The notes under the pieces: generated by a model
The model's database searches: none
Told to the model about the DNA's origin: nothing
The model's input: only the letters and a program-made list of their open reading frames with translations
Translations under genes and position numbers: made by a program
Source: a virus
Virus record (IMG/VR): IMGVR_UViG_3300043446_003656
Location: 1 to 60,775 of that record
Reading direction: 5' to 3' (one strand)
Length of the DNA: 60,775 nt
In this document: positions 7,367 through 14,629 of the stretch, in pieces
Numbering within the stretch: the stretch's first letter is position 1
How the letters are laid out: each line of letters begins with the position of its first letter

Positions 7367-7373
7367 CGAATAA

Positions 7374-7448
7374 CGGACGATATCCTAGCCTGGTTTTGGA
7401 AGTACTCTTATAAGGTATGTATCGTTGGTTCAAATCCAACTCGTCCGA
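7374..7448 (+). tRNA. tRNA-Ile (TAT)
   Basis: Acceptor CGGACGA/TCGTCCG is perfect. Anticodon loop CTTATAA sits on stem GTACT/GGTAT, which includes G-T pairs. T stem GTTGG/CCAAC. Anticodon TAT reads AUA directly, useful for an AT-rich phage; most bacteria decode AUA with lysidine-modified CAU. Confidence 0.85.
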
Positions 7449-7451
7449 CTT

Positions 7452-7527
7452 GCCTTGTTAGCTCAGTGGCCAGAGCATCCGCCTTGTAAGCGGAGGGTCA
7501 TCAGTTCGACTCTGATACGAGGCTCCA
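7452..7527 (+). tRNA. tRNA-Thr (TGT), CCA encoded
   Basis: Acceptor GCCTTGT/ACGAGGC, anticodon stem TCCGC/GCGGA with loop CTTGTAA, discriminator T. CCA follows at 7525-7527, so the 3' end appears to be encoded here, unlike in the neighbours. Confidence 0.92.
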
Positions 7528-7528
7528 T

Positions 7529-7601
7529 CTCTCTGTAGCTCAGGGGACAGAGCAGCAGGTTTCTACCCTGCGTGTCGGAGGTTCAAATCCTTCCAGGGAG
7601 G
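7529..7601 (+). tRNA. tRNA-Arg (TCT)
   Basis: Acceptor CTCTCTG/CAGGGAG (one G-T), anticodon stem GCAGG/CCTGC with loop TTTCTAC, discriminator G. It reads AGA/AGG, the dominant Arg codons in this window. Confidence 0.9.
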
Positions 7602-7605
7602 CTCT

Positions 7606-7676
7606 TCTCTTATGGTGTAATGGCAGCACAGAGGCCTTTGAAGCCTTTAGTTTTAGTTCGAGTCTAGATAAGAGAA
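7606..7676 (+). tRNA. tRNA-Gln (TTG)
   Basis: Acceptor TCTCTTA/TAAGAGA, anticodon stem GAGGC/GCCTT (one G-T) with loop CTTTGAA, discriminator A. It reads CAA. Confidence 0.88.
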
Positions 7677-7679
7677 CAG

Positions 7680-7752
7680 GTTCCTATAGCTCAGTTGGTA
7701 GAGCAGCAGACTTTTAATCTGCGGGTCGTTGGTTCGAGACCAACTGGGGACA
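7680..7752 (+). tRNA. tRNA-Lys (TTT)
   Basis: Acceptor GTTCCTA/TGGGGAC (two G-T pairs), D stem CTC/GAG, anticodon stem GCAGA/TCTGC with loop CTTTTAA, discriminator A. It reads AAA. Confidence 0.92.
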
Positions 7753-7753
7753 C

Positions 7754-7835
7754 GCCCGTATGGTGGAATAGGCAGACACAGCAGACTTAAAATTTGCCAT
7801 CGAAAGATATACCAGTTCAAGTCTGGTTACGGGTA
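7754..7835 (+). tRNA. tRNA-Leu (TAA)
   Basis: Acceptor GCCCGTA/TACGGGT, anticodon stem GCAGA/TTTGC with loop CTTAAAA, and a long variable arm as expected for class II tRNA-Leu; discriminator A. It reads TTA. Last of the array, 28 nt before the next gene. Confidence 0.88.
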
Positions 7836-7863
7836 CAATGATATAATTGTAGAAGGAGAAAAG

Positions 7864-8433
7864 ATGATAAAATTTGATGATTTAGAAAAAAATAGATATA
7901 AAATAGAGCAAATAGATGAAAATATCTTTCGGGTTGAAAATTTTATTACTGATCAAGAATGTAAAGATTTAATGCTTGAAATATTAAATAAAAGTGATAA
8001 AGATTGGCTATCTGACTTTGAAGAAAGATATACTGATAAAAATTTTGATTACACAGATCAATGGTATAAAAGAGCTTTAAATTTAACAGATTCTGAATAT
8101 CCGCAAAAATTAAAAAAAAGATTAAAAGATTTAATTAACTCTGATTTAAAAGTAAAATCTTTTTTAACTGTACAAAGACACGAGCCTGGCTCAGGTATTG
8201 AATTACATGTTGATAAAAAACATGATCCAAAATTAGAGTATGCTGCTGTTCTATATTTAAACGATGATTTCAATGGCGGGGAGCTTTATTTTCCTGAAAA
8301 AGATATAGAAATAATTCCTTTAAAAAATAGTTTAATTATATTTAATACTGATATAGAATATTCACACGAAGTAAAAAAAGTTTTGCCTGGCCCAACAAGA
8401 TACGCTATTGCTACTTTTATATGGAAACCTTAA
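7864..8433 (+). CDS. 2OG-Fe(II) oxygenase, prolyl-4-hydroxylase type
   Basis: Start at ATG 7864 after AGAAGGAG; a longer in-frame ATG at 7729 lies inside tRNA genes. 189 aa. Opening strand IDENIFRVENFITDQEC, iron ligands in IELHVDKKHD and YSHEVKK, 2OG Arg in GPTRYAIATF, and core LNDDFNGGELYFPEKD. It is the first protein gene after the tRNA array and overlaps the next gene by 13 bp. Substrate unknown. Confidence 0.9.
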   Translation: MIKFDDLEKNRYKIEQIDENIFRVENFITDQECKDLMLEILNKSDKDWLSDFEERYTDKNFDYTDQWYKRALNLTDSEYPQKLKKRLKDLINSDLKVKSFLTVQRHEPGSGIELHVDKKHDPKLEYAAVLYLNDDFNGGELYFPEKDIEIIPLKNSLIIFNTDIEYSHEVKKVLPGPTRYAIATFIWKP

Positions 8434-8912
8434 ATATATCAATAGCTGGGATGGGAGCAGTTGGGAAAGAATTAATAAAAATACTTCCAGACAATGTTAT
8501 TATAGATAAAATATTGGTAAAAAATTTACATAAGCATGAAAAAACAAAAAATGTTACATTGGATATGAATTTAATTTTAAAATCTGATTTAATCGTTGAT
8601 GTAATGGATGATGTGGACACATCTAGAATATTATTAAAAAAATGTTTTGAGTCAGAAAAAAATATTGTTTTATGTAATAAAGAATTTGTAAAGAACAATA
8701 TTGATTTAATTTGTCACGATGGACTATACAAAAGTAATGTTTATATGCATGGTATAGTATGTAGTAATAATTTAGATGAATTTATCCCAATTGATCACAC
8801 AAACTTAAAAAGTTTTATTGGTAAAGGTTACAAAATTTTTGGGTTTAGGGGCGGGGGGCCTCAAGAAACTGCAAAGTTTATATTAAGCGATATAATGAGA
8901 TCTTTACAATAA
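8421..8912 (+). CDS. Short NAD-binding protein, homoserine-dehydrogenase-like
   Basis: It is 163 aa with an N-terminal Rossmann start ISIAGMGAVGKELIKILP. The ordering of SDLIVDVMDDVDTSRILLKK and EKNIVLCNKEFVKNN follows the nucleotide-binding half of homoserine/aspartate dehydrogenases. The catalytic half (family about 300+ aa) is absent. The C-terminus IFGFRGGGPQETAKFILSDI resembles the family's closing helix. It may be a shortened enzyme with another substrate; the role is unresolved. Confidence 0.6.
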   Translation: METLNISIAGMGAVGKELIKILPDNVIIDKILVKNLHKHEKTKNVTLDMNLILKSDLIVDVMDDVDTSRILLKKCFESEKNIVLCNKEFVKNNIDLICHDGLYKSNVYMHGIVCSNNLDEFIPIDHTNLKSFIGKGYKIFGFRGGGPQETAKFILSDIMRSLQ

Positions 8913-8925
8913 TAGCAATTTGTAG

Positions 8926-8931
8926 TATAAT
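8926..8931 (+). promoter_or_regulatory. Promoter giving a leaderless mRNA
   Basis: TTTACA (8903-8908), 17-nt spacer, TATAAT (8926-8931), then six bases to the ATG at 8938 with no Shine-Dalgarno sequence. Confidence 0.6.
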
Positions 8932-8937
8932 TAATAT

Positions 8938-9126
8938 ATGGAAACTTTAAAAGAACGAGTTTTAACAAAATTAGATAGATGCGATAAATGCGGAGCTGAG
9001 GGATATGTTTTGGTTAAATTAATGTCGGGGAGCTTGGTTTTTTGCGGACATCATTTTATTGAAAATCAAGAAAAACTTTTAAAAATTTCTTATGACATAA
9101 TTGATGAAAGAGAGCATTTACAATAA
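8938..9126 (+). CDS. DUF7455-like zinc-ribbon protein
   Basis: It is 62 aa. RCDKCGAEGYVLVKLMSGSL and FCGHHFIENQEKL form the C-x2-C ... C-x2-H pattern of the DUF7455 family, widespread in actinobacteria and their phages. Zn binding is likely; the molecular role is unknown. Supports the host assignment. Confidence 0.75.
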   Translation: METLKERVLTKLDRCDKCGAEGYVLVKLMSGSLVFCGHHFIENQEKLLKISYDIIDEREHLQ

Positions 9127-9128
9127 AA

Positions 9129-9257
9129 ATGGGATCAAAAAGAAAATTAGAAAAAATTAAAAAAGCATTAGAGATTCGTCAAAAAACACATAAAGGCCCA
9201 GGCGGGAAAGTCCCAGGCTCTATGAATAAGAAAAAAACGGGGTATGCAAAACCATGA
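9129..9257 (+). CDS. Small basic peptide
   Basis: Not recognised. It is 42 aa, starting at ATG 9129 just after the previous stop and overlapping the next ATG (ATGA). Very basic (MGSKRKLEKIKKALEIRQK, GPGGKVPGSMNKKK). Tight packing and frame continuity support it. Confidence 0.6.
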   Translation: MGSKRKLEKIKKALEIRQKTHKGPGGKVPGSMNKKKTGYAKP

Positions 9258-9445
9258 AATTTCCATTAATTAAAACTATATCTTGGTATATTCTTCATTT
9301 CATAATGGTGTCTGGGATAGCAACTTGGATTTCTGGAGATCATAAAATTGGTATTACTATTGCTTCTGCAGAATTAGTTTTTGAAACAGCATTATATTTT
9401 GGGCACGAAACAATCTGGGAAAAGGTTAGAAAATCATGGAATTAA
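9254..9445 (+). CDS. DUF2061-like membrane protein
   Basis: It is 63 aa. KTISWYILHFIMVSGIATWI is the first membrane helix, and SAELVFETALYFGHETIWEK carries the E ... YxxHExxW signature of DUF2061 small membrane proteins. Function unknown in the family. Overlaps the Dps-like gene start by 10 bp. Confidence 0.75.
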   Translation: MKFPLIKTISWYILHFIMVSGIATWISGDHKIGITIASAELVFETALYFGHETIWEKVRKSWN

Positions 9446-9879
9446 TACAAGCATTAAAAATTTTACAAGCAGATGCCTTTAAAATATATTTACAGGCTCA
9501 CGGATACCATTGGAATGTAGAAGGCATGTTGTTTCCAGAAATGCATGAAAAATGGCTTGAAGTATACGAAGATATTTATTCATCAATTGATAACATTTCA
9601 GAAATGTTGAGAAAATTAGATGAACGTGCTCCTATGACTATTGAAGAAATTCTTTCAAATTCTTCAATTTCTGATATCTATAACGGAGCAAACGTAAAAG
9701 ATCAAATTGAATCATTTTTAAATTCAAACGACATTATCATAAACAGTATTAAAGCTGCTCATATATTAGCGGATAAAGTTGGAGAAATTGGAATTGCAAG
9801 CGACCTTGAAATTAGAGATTCTATGCATAAAAAATGGGGATGGCAATTAAAATCAACAATCAAGACATCTTTGGTATGA
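9436..9879 (+). CDS. Dps-like ferritin
   Basis: It is 147 aa, a four-helix ferritin-like protein. AHGYHWNVEGMLFPEMHEKW and EVYEDIYSSIDNISE give the Dps ferroxidase pattern (H-W-N, H-E, then D...E at the subunit interface). Dps proteins oxidise Fe(II) with peroxide and store iron, protecting DNA. With AhpC, AhpD and thioredoxin this forms a phage oxidative-stress set, and the iron chemistry is relevant to the Fe(II) oxygenases. It overlaps the next gene (ATGA). Confidence 0.85.
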   Translation: MELIQALKILQADAFKIYLQAHGYHWNVEGMLFPEMHEKWLEVYEDIYSSIDNISEMLRKLDERAPMTIEEILSNSSISDIYNGANVKDQIESFLNSNDIIINSIKAAHILADKVGEIGIASDLEIRDSMHKKWGWQLKSTIKTSLV

Positions 9880-10439
9880 TAGAAAAAATACAACAGTTAT
9901 TGCTTGAAAATAAAGTGGTAATTTTAGACGGTGCTTTTAAAGATACCCCAAGGTGGGATAGTTTTATATATTTAATTGATTTTTTATCTGCTGAAGATTA
10001 CTCTGGTACAGAAATAAGAAAAAGAAAACTGGGATTAAATAATGATTTATATTTAAGAGTTGCTGATGCTGTTGATATCGAGTCACAAAACAGCACTAAT
10101 AATTTAATGCCAGAGTTAAATAAAGTCGTTTCTTATTTTAACACTTTGTTTAAAGAAAAAACAAAATATTCTGAGTGCTATTTAAATCTTACTAAACATT
10201 GTGAATTTAAAGAGCCACATAATGATCAATGGACTGCAGTATCATGGAATTGTCAAGGAATTGTGGAGTGGAGAATTTATAAAAACGAAAACAATGAAGA
10301 ATATGATACGTTTATTTTAAACCCTGGAGACGTTATAATAGTTCCAAAATACATTAGGCATAGCGTAATCCCACTAACTCCAAGAGCCAGTATTTCACTA
10401 GCCTATAATATGGATAACAATATTGAATCTTACTCTTGA
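9876..10439 (+). CDS. Cupin-type 2OG-Fe(II) oxygenase-like protein
   Basis: Start at ATG 9876 overlaps the Dps stop; an in-frame ATG at 9834 is too deep in that gene. 187 aa. The metal site is suggested by FKEPHNDQWTA (H-N-D) and KYIRHSVIP, with TPRASISLAYN supplying the 2OG Arg; LNPGDVIIVP is the typical strand before the distal His. It is more divergent than the P4H-type set and resembles JmjC/cupin oxygenases. Its TGA stop lies within the -35 of the next promoter. Confidence 0.7.
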   Translation: MIEKIQQLLLENKVVILDGAFKDTPRWDSFIYLIDFLSAEDYSGTEIRKRKLGLNNDLYLRVADAVDIESQNSTNNLMPELNKVVSYFNTLFKEKTKYSECYLNLTKHCEFKEPHNDQWTAVSWNCQGIVEWRIYKNENNEEYDTFILNPGDVIIVPKYIRHSVIPLTPRASISLAYNMDNNIESYS

Positions 10440-10465
10440 CAAAGCATATTTTATAATAGTATAAT
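10436..10465 (+). promoter_or_regulatory. Promoter for the secreted subtilase
   Basis: TTGACA (10436-10441), 18-nt spacer, TATAAT (10460-10465). The -35 contains the oxygenase stop codon. AAAGGA precedes the ATG at 10496. Confidence 0.75.
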
Positions 10466-10495
10466 ATACATATAACTACTAACAAAGGAAAAAAA

Positions 10496-11407
10496 ATGAA
10501 GAAAATAGCTGCAATTTTAGCAGTACTTTTTGCTGTAACAATTCAACCAGTTCATGCTGAAACTCCAAAAACACTAGTAATTATTGACACTGGTGTTGAC
10601 ATGAGTCACCCTGCTTTAAATAATATTGTATATGAAGTGTGTGTTGCAGGATACAAATCTTGTCCTAACGGACAAAATTTTATGGAAGGTAAAGGTGCAG
10701 CAAATGTAACTTCGTCTATGTATTCAAATGAAGCTTGGTCGCATGGAACTAAAGTTGCTTCACTTGCATCAGGCATCCCAGTAATTGAGATCAGATGTGC
10801 TTCTTTAATTGGTACAAATGGCTACCTTGGATGCAATGCAAATACCTTGACAACAGCATTAAATTGGGTCATTGATAACAAAAATAAATTTAATATTGTT
10901 GCAGTTGCATCACCACTCGGCTCTTACAGCACGACATGTGATTTAAAAGCTGCATATGTTGCCCCAATAAACAAATTAAATTCATTAGGTGTTGCAATTA
11001 TGTTTCCAACGGGAAACGATTTTAAATATGTTTCTATTGACAATCCTGCTTGTGTTCCAGGCGTTATTGCAGTAAGTGCGACAGAAATTAAAATTGTTTT
11101 AGGTAAAACTCAACCAAAACAACTTGCTTTGTATGCAAACTATTCTGATCGTGTTGATTTTGCAGATGATGGCGGAACACTAACTAATCCAATGACTGTT
11201 GCAATCCCAGGTGGAAGCATGGGCACAGCGTGGGGAACATCATTATCTGTAGTTAATTTTGCAACAAAATGGGTAAAAGTTTTAAATGCCAAAAATCTAT
11301 CTTATAATGATGAGTATAATTTAATTAAAAATACTGCAGATTCATATACCAATATTATGGTAAAGAAAAACGTACTTGCAATTAATATTGCAAAGGCGTT
11401 ACAATAA
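10496..11407 (+). CDS. Secreted subtilisin-like serine protease
   Basis: It is 303 aa with a signal peptide (MKKIAAILAVLFAVTIQPVHA). The S8 triad is visible: Asp in VIIDTGVDMSHP, His in EAWSHGTKVASLAS, and Ser in GTAWGTSLSVVNF, where the usual GTSMA is GTSLS. VAVASPLGSYS and MFPTGNDF fit the substrate cleft and oxyanion Asn. Six Cys may form disulfides outside the cell. No propeptide is obvious. Possible roles are cleavage of host surface proteins or virion processing; neither is shown. Confidence 0.88.
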   Translation: MKKIAAILAVLFAVTIQPVHAETPKTLVIIDTGVDMSHPALNNIVYEVCVAGYKSCPNGQNFMEGKGAANVTSSMYSNEAWSHGTKVASLASGIPVIEIRCASLIGTNGYLGCNANTLTTALNWVIDNKNKFNIVAVASPLGSYSTTCDLKAAYVAPINKLNSLGVAIMFPTGNDFKYVSIDNPACVPGVIAVSATEIKIVLGKTQPKQLALYANYSDRVDFADDGGTLTNPMTVAIPGGSMGTAWGTSLSVVNFATKWVKVLNAKNLSYNDEYNLIKNTADSYTNIMVKKNVLAINIAKALQ

Positions 11408-11411
11408 TACC

Positions 11412-11912
11412 ATGCAAACATTTTTACCATACGCAACTAAACGAGACAGCCTAGACGCTCTAGATAACAAACGACTTAACAAGCAAATATTAGAATGCTA
11501 TCAAATTCTTAATATTTTGACTGGCAATTCTAAATCTAATGCTTGGCGTAATCACCCCGCAGTTTTAATGTGGGAAGGTGCTGAGTCAGAATTGTATCGC
11601 TATGCAATGACAGCAGTCGCACTAGCAGAAATGCGTGGAATTAAAACTGATAAAAATCGAGCTAACTTAAATGCTTTATCTCGTTCACGCAAGTCTCTAG
11701 CATGGGAAGACAATACTCCAATTTGGGCTTCCAGTCCTTCTGTGATTAAACGTGTAAATGCTACACATAAAGCAAATCTATATCGCAAAGATCCAATTTT
11801 CTATGCAGAGTTTGCATCTTCAGTAAATGATCCGTATAATAAACCTTGTTGCGATAAATGTCAATATTTTTGGCCAACACATAAGGAGAAAAATGGATTC
11901 ATTCATGGGTAA
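11412..11912 (+). CDS. Pyr_excise-type protein (pyrimidine-dimer DNA glycosylase family)
   Basis: Start at ATG 11412, four bases after the previous stop; 166 aa. MQTFLPYATKRDSLDALDNK then RLNKQILECYQIL and NAWRNHPAVLMWEG match the phage family related to T4 endonuclease V (PF03013), in which LDNKRLxKQ and NHPAVxMW are conserved. A C-terminal CCDKCQYFW adds a possible Zn site. Repair of UV damage is the family activity; many phage members are untested. Confidence 0.75.
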   Translation: MQTFLPYATKRDSLDALDNKRLNKQILECYQILNILTGNSKSNAWRNHPAVLMWEGAESELYRYAMTAVALAEMRGIKTDKNRANLNALSRSRKSLAWEDNTPIWASSPSVIKRVNATHKANLYRKDPIFYAEFASSVNDPYNKPCCDKCQYFWPTHKEKNGFIHG

Positions 11913-12207
11913 GAGCGATGACGAAATGATAGGATATCTTGAAGATCAAGGAGCTATTGTTTGGGACGGGGTAGCAGATAACGGAGAAGCAGTTTTTAAA
12001 TTTAATTTGGATAAATTAAAAGAAATTTTGCCAGAAATGTATGAAGAAATTATGGCAGATATTGATAATGATTTAATGAAATTGTATGACCAAGGATTTG
12101 TGGAAATTGAATATGATGAAGATTTAAATGCTTTGTTCAGACCTACTCAAAAAGGTGCTGAATGGGCAAAAAAAATGGGATTCCCAGAGTTTCCATTCCC
12201 AAATTAA
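11893..12207 (+). CDS. Acidic hypothetical protein
   Basis: Not recognised. Start at ATG 11893 with AAGGAG; 104 aa. Acidic and mostly helical (DDEMIGYLEDQGAIVWDG, FNLDKLKEILPEMYEEIM), ending FPEFPFPN. A wHTH-like layout is possible but not demonstrated. Confidence 0.55.
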   Translation: MDSFMGKSDDEMIGYLEDQGAIVWDGVADNGEAVFKFNLDKLKEILPEMYEEIMADIDNDLMKLYDQGFVEIEYDEDLNALFRPTQKGAEWAKKMGFPEFPFPN

Positions 12208-12250
12208 GAGTTTATAGGATATAATAGAACTAATCACACGGAGGTGAAAT

Positions 12251-12469
12251 ATGGACAATAATCAACAAACTCCATCTAAACAGACAGGTAAGCCAGATTT
12301 GTCGGCACAAACTTCTCCAGGTAACGGAGCATCAGCTACACTAACTAACGTTGACGCAGCAAGCAAAATGGGAGTTCCTAGTCCATTGACAGGAGCAGAT
12401 GTTTCTATGACTACAGCTCAAAAAGCTGGGGGTAAAATTGTGACAACCGAAGCTGGATCAAAAAACTAA
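12251..12469 (+). CDS. Low-complexity hydrophilic protein
   Basis: Not recognised. It is 72 aa, rich in Gln, Thr, Ser, Gly and Ala, with no Cys or hydrophobic core. GGAGGTG precedes ATG. A TATAAT at 12220-12225 may start a short transcript with the next gene. It is likely disordered. Confidence 0.55.
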   Translation: MDNNQQTPSKQTGKPDLSAQTSPGNGASATLTNVDAASKMGVPSPLTGADVSMTTAQKAGGKIVTTEAGSKN

Positions 12470-12490
12470 AAAGAAACAGGCGGTGAAAAA

Positions 12491-12895
12491 ATGACAGAAA
12501 CAACAAATAACGAGCAGGATTTAACAAAATCTTTTCCAGATGGCGTTAAGGGACCAATAATTAATCAAGAAATTTCTCCAACAGATGCAACTTCAGCAGT
12601 TGCTCCAACTTCTGAGGAGATGTCAGAAGCAAATGAAGAATCTATTGCTAAGGCTGACAAGTGCCCTACATGCGGTCAATCTATGCCAATTAAAAAAGCA
12701 GAAGATGCAGAAGAAATGGAAAAATCAGAAACTTGTGCAGATTGCGGTAACAACCCTTGCACATGTGAAAAAAAATCTGCAGAAGTAGAATCTAAAGAAG
12801 AAGAAGCAAAAGAAACTCCTGAAGATGAAAATAAAGAAATGAAGAAGTCTCTATGGGATGGATCATTTTCACCAAATATCAAAAGAGGACTATAA
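12491..12895 (+). CDS. Acidic double-Cys-knuckle protein with C-terminal KSLWDG motif
   Basis: It is 134 aa. Two Zn-knuckle-like pairs are visible (KCPTCGQSM and CADCGNNPCTC) in a Glu/Lys-rich, largely disordered chain. The C-terminus MKKSLWDGSFSPN matches MTKSIWDGVFIPN in the 3758-4399 protein. The shared tail suggests a common docking or processing signal, perhaps in virion assembly. A terminator follows. Confidence 0.6.
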   Translation: MTETTNNEQDLTKSFPDGVKGPIINQEISPTDATSAVAPTSEEMSEANEESIAKADKCPTCGQSMPIKKAEDAEEMEKSETCADCGNNPCTCEKKSAEVESKEEEAKETPEDENKEMKKSLWDGSFSPNIKRGL

Positions 12896-12919
12896 TTCTA
12901 TTTTTTAAAAAGATTTACA

Positions 12920-12944
12920 AAACAGCGGGCAACCCCCGCTGTTT
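12920..12944 (+). terminator. Rho-independent terminator
   Basis: Perfect 10-bp stem AAACAGCGGG / CCCGCTGTTT with loop CAACC, followed by TATTTG. It ends the 12251-12895 unit. Confidence 0.85.
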
Positions 12945-12961
12945 TATTTGAAAGGAAAAAA

Positions 12962-13336
12962 ATGAGAGTAGGAATATTAGGTAGTAAAGACTGGGAAAAT
13001 TATTCAGAAGTTATTAGATCCTTGACTGTTTTTATACAAGAAGCTCATGAATTAGGCCATGACGAATTGATTTTAGTGCACACTGGAAGTAAAGGTGCAG
13101 AAAATATGATTACTGAATATGTTGGAAAAACAAAAAAATTTTTGCGTGAAAAAGGCTTTAAAATTAAAGAAGAAGTAGCAGCCAGAAATTCTCAAATTAT
13201 AAAAGATATGTCTGTCATTGATTCAGATTTACAGTACGCTCTCCTATTTAGCACGGGAGATAAAAGAACAATTTCTTTTAAAAAAATATTAAAAGAATAT
13301 GGGATTCCATTTAGGATTATAGAGCTTGACAAATGA
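12962..13336 (+). CDS. DUF2493/SLOG-like Rossmann protein
   Basis: It is 124 aa. MRVGILGSKDWENYSEV, then DELILVHTGS-KGAENMI, follows the YspA/DUF2493 pattern in which a GSRxW-type strand is followed by a HGGxxGAD-like loop. SLOG-family members bind nucleotides or related ligands. AAAGGAAAAA precedes ATG. Confidence 0.65.
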   Translation: MRVGILGSKDWENYSEVIRSLTVFIQEAHELGHDELILVHTGSKGAENMITEYVGKTKKFLREKGFKIKEEVAARNSQIIKDMSVIDSDLQYALLFSTGDKRTISFKKILKEYGIPFRIIELDK

Positions 13337-13461
13337 AAATAAAAAATGATAAAATAGATGTAGAATTACTTACCAAAATGGTAAGTCTTTTAACAGAAAT
13401 TAGGGATTTGTTAAAAGAAAACAAAACTGAAAAAGAAAGCAGATTACCTAGAAAAATATGA
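13333..13461 (+). CDS. Small coiled-coil peptide
   Basis: Not recognised. It is 42 aa, with ATGA overlaps at both ends. A Leu-rich amphipathic helix (VELLTKMVSLLTEIRDLLKE) predicts self-association. Confidence 0.55.
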   Translation: MKIKNDKIDVELLTKMVSLLTEIRDLLKENKTEKESRLPRKI

Positions 13462-13694
13462 CAAATAACGTAGTAGAATTAAATATAAAAGAAGCACATA
13501 AGTTTGTTGAACAAAATTTTAAAAAAGGTTTTTTTTGGGATGGATGGACAATAGTAAAGTGGTCGCCTGGACATAATGGATATTTAAAAACAAATGGTAT
13601 GTACAGAAATAATAAATGGGGATATGCTAACAAATATTTTTTAACTAATAAGGGGACATGGTTAATTCCAACAAAATATGTCACAAATACTTAA
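13458..13694 (+). CDS. Hypothetical aromatic-rich protein
   Basis: Not recognised. It is 78 aa. Many Trp/Tyr/Gly residues (KKGFFWDGWTIVKWSPG, NNKWGYANKYFLTNKGTW) suggest a small beta-sheet fold. The 3' end overlaps the WhiB gene. Confidence 0.5.
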   Translation: MTNNVVELNIKEAHKFVEQNFKKGFFWDGWTIVKWSPGHNGYLKTNGMYRNNKWGYANKYFLTNKGTWLIPTKYVTNT

Positions 13695-13998
13695 AGAACT
13701 TGGAATAGATGAAAAAGACATTAAATGGTATCACCTTTCAGCATGTAAAGGTATGTCAATTAATTGGTTTTATGATGATTACGAAAACGATAAAATTCTT
13801 GCATCTACAACTGATCAAGTTTGTTTAAATTGCCCAGTAATTAAACAATGTTATAAAGAAGGTGTGGAAGCAAAAGAATTTGGAGTGCGTGGTGGAATTT
13901 ACATGAATCTTGGTAGAGTTGATAAACAAAATAACGCACACAAAACTAAAGAGACTTGGCTGCAGTTAAAAAAGATACATGGAAAAAATTTTTTATAA
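13678..13998 (+). CDS. WhiB-family iron-sulfur transcriptional regulator
   Basis: It is 106 aa. Four Cys in WhiB spacing (SACKGM, then VCLNCPVIKQCYKEG) would ligate a 4Fe-4S cluster, and EFGVRGGIYMNLG is the G[VI]xGG turn. A basic C-terminal segment follows. WhiB proteins are confined to actinobacteria and their phages and act with the primary sigma factor. The acidic spacing before the second Cys (FYDDYENDKILASTTDQ) is as usual. Likely a regulator of host or phage promoters. Confidence 0.88.
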   Translation: MSQILKELGIDEKDIKWYHLSACKGMSINWFYDDYENDKILASTTDQVCLNCPVIKQCYKEGVEAKEFGVRGGIYMNLGRVDKQNNAHKTKETWLQLKKIHGKNFL

Positions 13999-13999
13999 T
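13994..13999 (+). promoter_or_regulatory. -10 element giving a leaderless mRNA
   Basis: TATAAT at 13994-13999 ends six bases before ATG 14006 and overlaps the WhiB stop codon. No clear -35 and no Shine-Dalgarno. Confidence 0.45.
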
Positions 14000-14005
14000 A
14001 TACAA

Positions 14006-14248
14006 ATGGCAAAGGCCATAAGAAATGTTAAGATGCCAGTAAAGGATCTTAAAATGGATGTTAGGGCAAGACCTAACTACTTAGCTTTAACTGTTTATGA
14101 AGAAAATATAATGCAGTATGAAATTGATAAAAGAGCTGACATTATGGAGTATTTACTTTTATGCAAACAGTTAATAGAATCTTACGGGGTTCGTTGTGAA
14201 ATAGAAGGGGTAAAACATGCCAGAGCCAAGAAAAGTATGGTTAAATAG
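14006..14248 (+). CDS. Hypothetical phage protein
   Basis: Not recognised as a named family. Start at ATG 14006 is preferred over ATG 13979, which overlaps WhiB more. 80 aa, MAKAIRNVKMPVKDLKMDVR then PNYLALTVYEENIMQYE; the second half is a helix followed by a strand (LLLCKQLIESYGVRCEIEG). Confidence 0.5.
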   Translation: MAKAIRNVKMPVKDLKMDVRARPNYLALTVYEENIMQYEIDKRADIMEYLLLCKQLIESYGVRCEIEGVKHARAKKSMVK

Positions 14249-14402
14249 AGAAAAGGTATATGCAGATTTAATCTCTGAGGGGGCTTACGCCTCCAAAGTT
14301 AGATATGTTTATGGGGGAATACTTTACGACGTGTTAATTGAAAATGATGAGTTTGAATTTTTAGATGAAGAAAATGATTATGATCTTGGAGGAGAAGAAT
14401 GA
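14217..14402 (+). CDS. Small acidic-tailed protein
   Basis: Not recognised. It is 61 aa, overlapping both neighbours. MPEPRKVWLNREKVYADLIS and SKVRYVYGGILYDVLIENDE predict a small alpha/beta fold with an Asp/Glu-rich end (EENDYDLGGEE). Confidence 0.5.
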   Translation: MPEPRKVWLNREKVYADLISEGAYASKVRYVYGGILYDVLIENDEFEFLDEENDYDLGGEE

Positions 14403-14629
14403 AATGCTATTCATGCGGTAAGCAAAAAAATGAATTGCATACTAAAAAATCTGAATTGCTTGATGGGGTAGTATGTTTTATGTGCCAATCCTGCATAGAT
14501 GAAAAATTTGAACCTAGGTGGGTAATTGTACTTGCTGCTCGTTCAAAAGGACCAAATATTGTTAAAGAATTTATTGTTAAAAGAAGATATATTGGTTCTG
14601 AGATATTAGCAAATGAGCTACTTGCATGA
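14399..14629 (+). CDS. Zinc-ribbon phage protein
   Basis: It is 76 aa, ATGA overlap at both ends, GGAGGAGA before ATG. MKCYSCGKQKNEL and FMCQSCIDEKFEPRW form a C-x2-C ... C-x2-C zinc ribbon of a type common in actinophages. A basic C-terminal helix follows. Function unknown. Confidence 0.65.
   Translation: MKCYSCGKQKNELHTKKSELLDGVVCFMCQSCIDEKFEPRWVIVLAARSKGPNIVKEFIVKRRYIGSEILANELLA

Noticed and set aside
13326-13355. Promoter-like TTGACA-N18-TAAAAT
   Set aside because: Its start would fall inside the small 13333-13461 gene, and that gene is coupled to the upstream one; probably chance.
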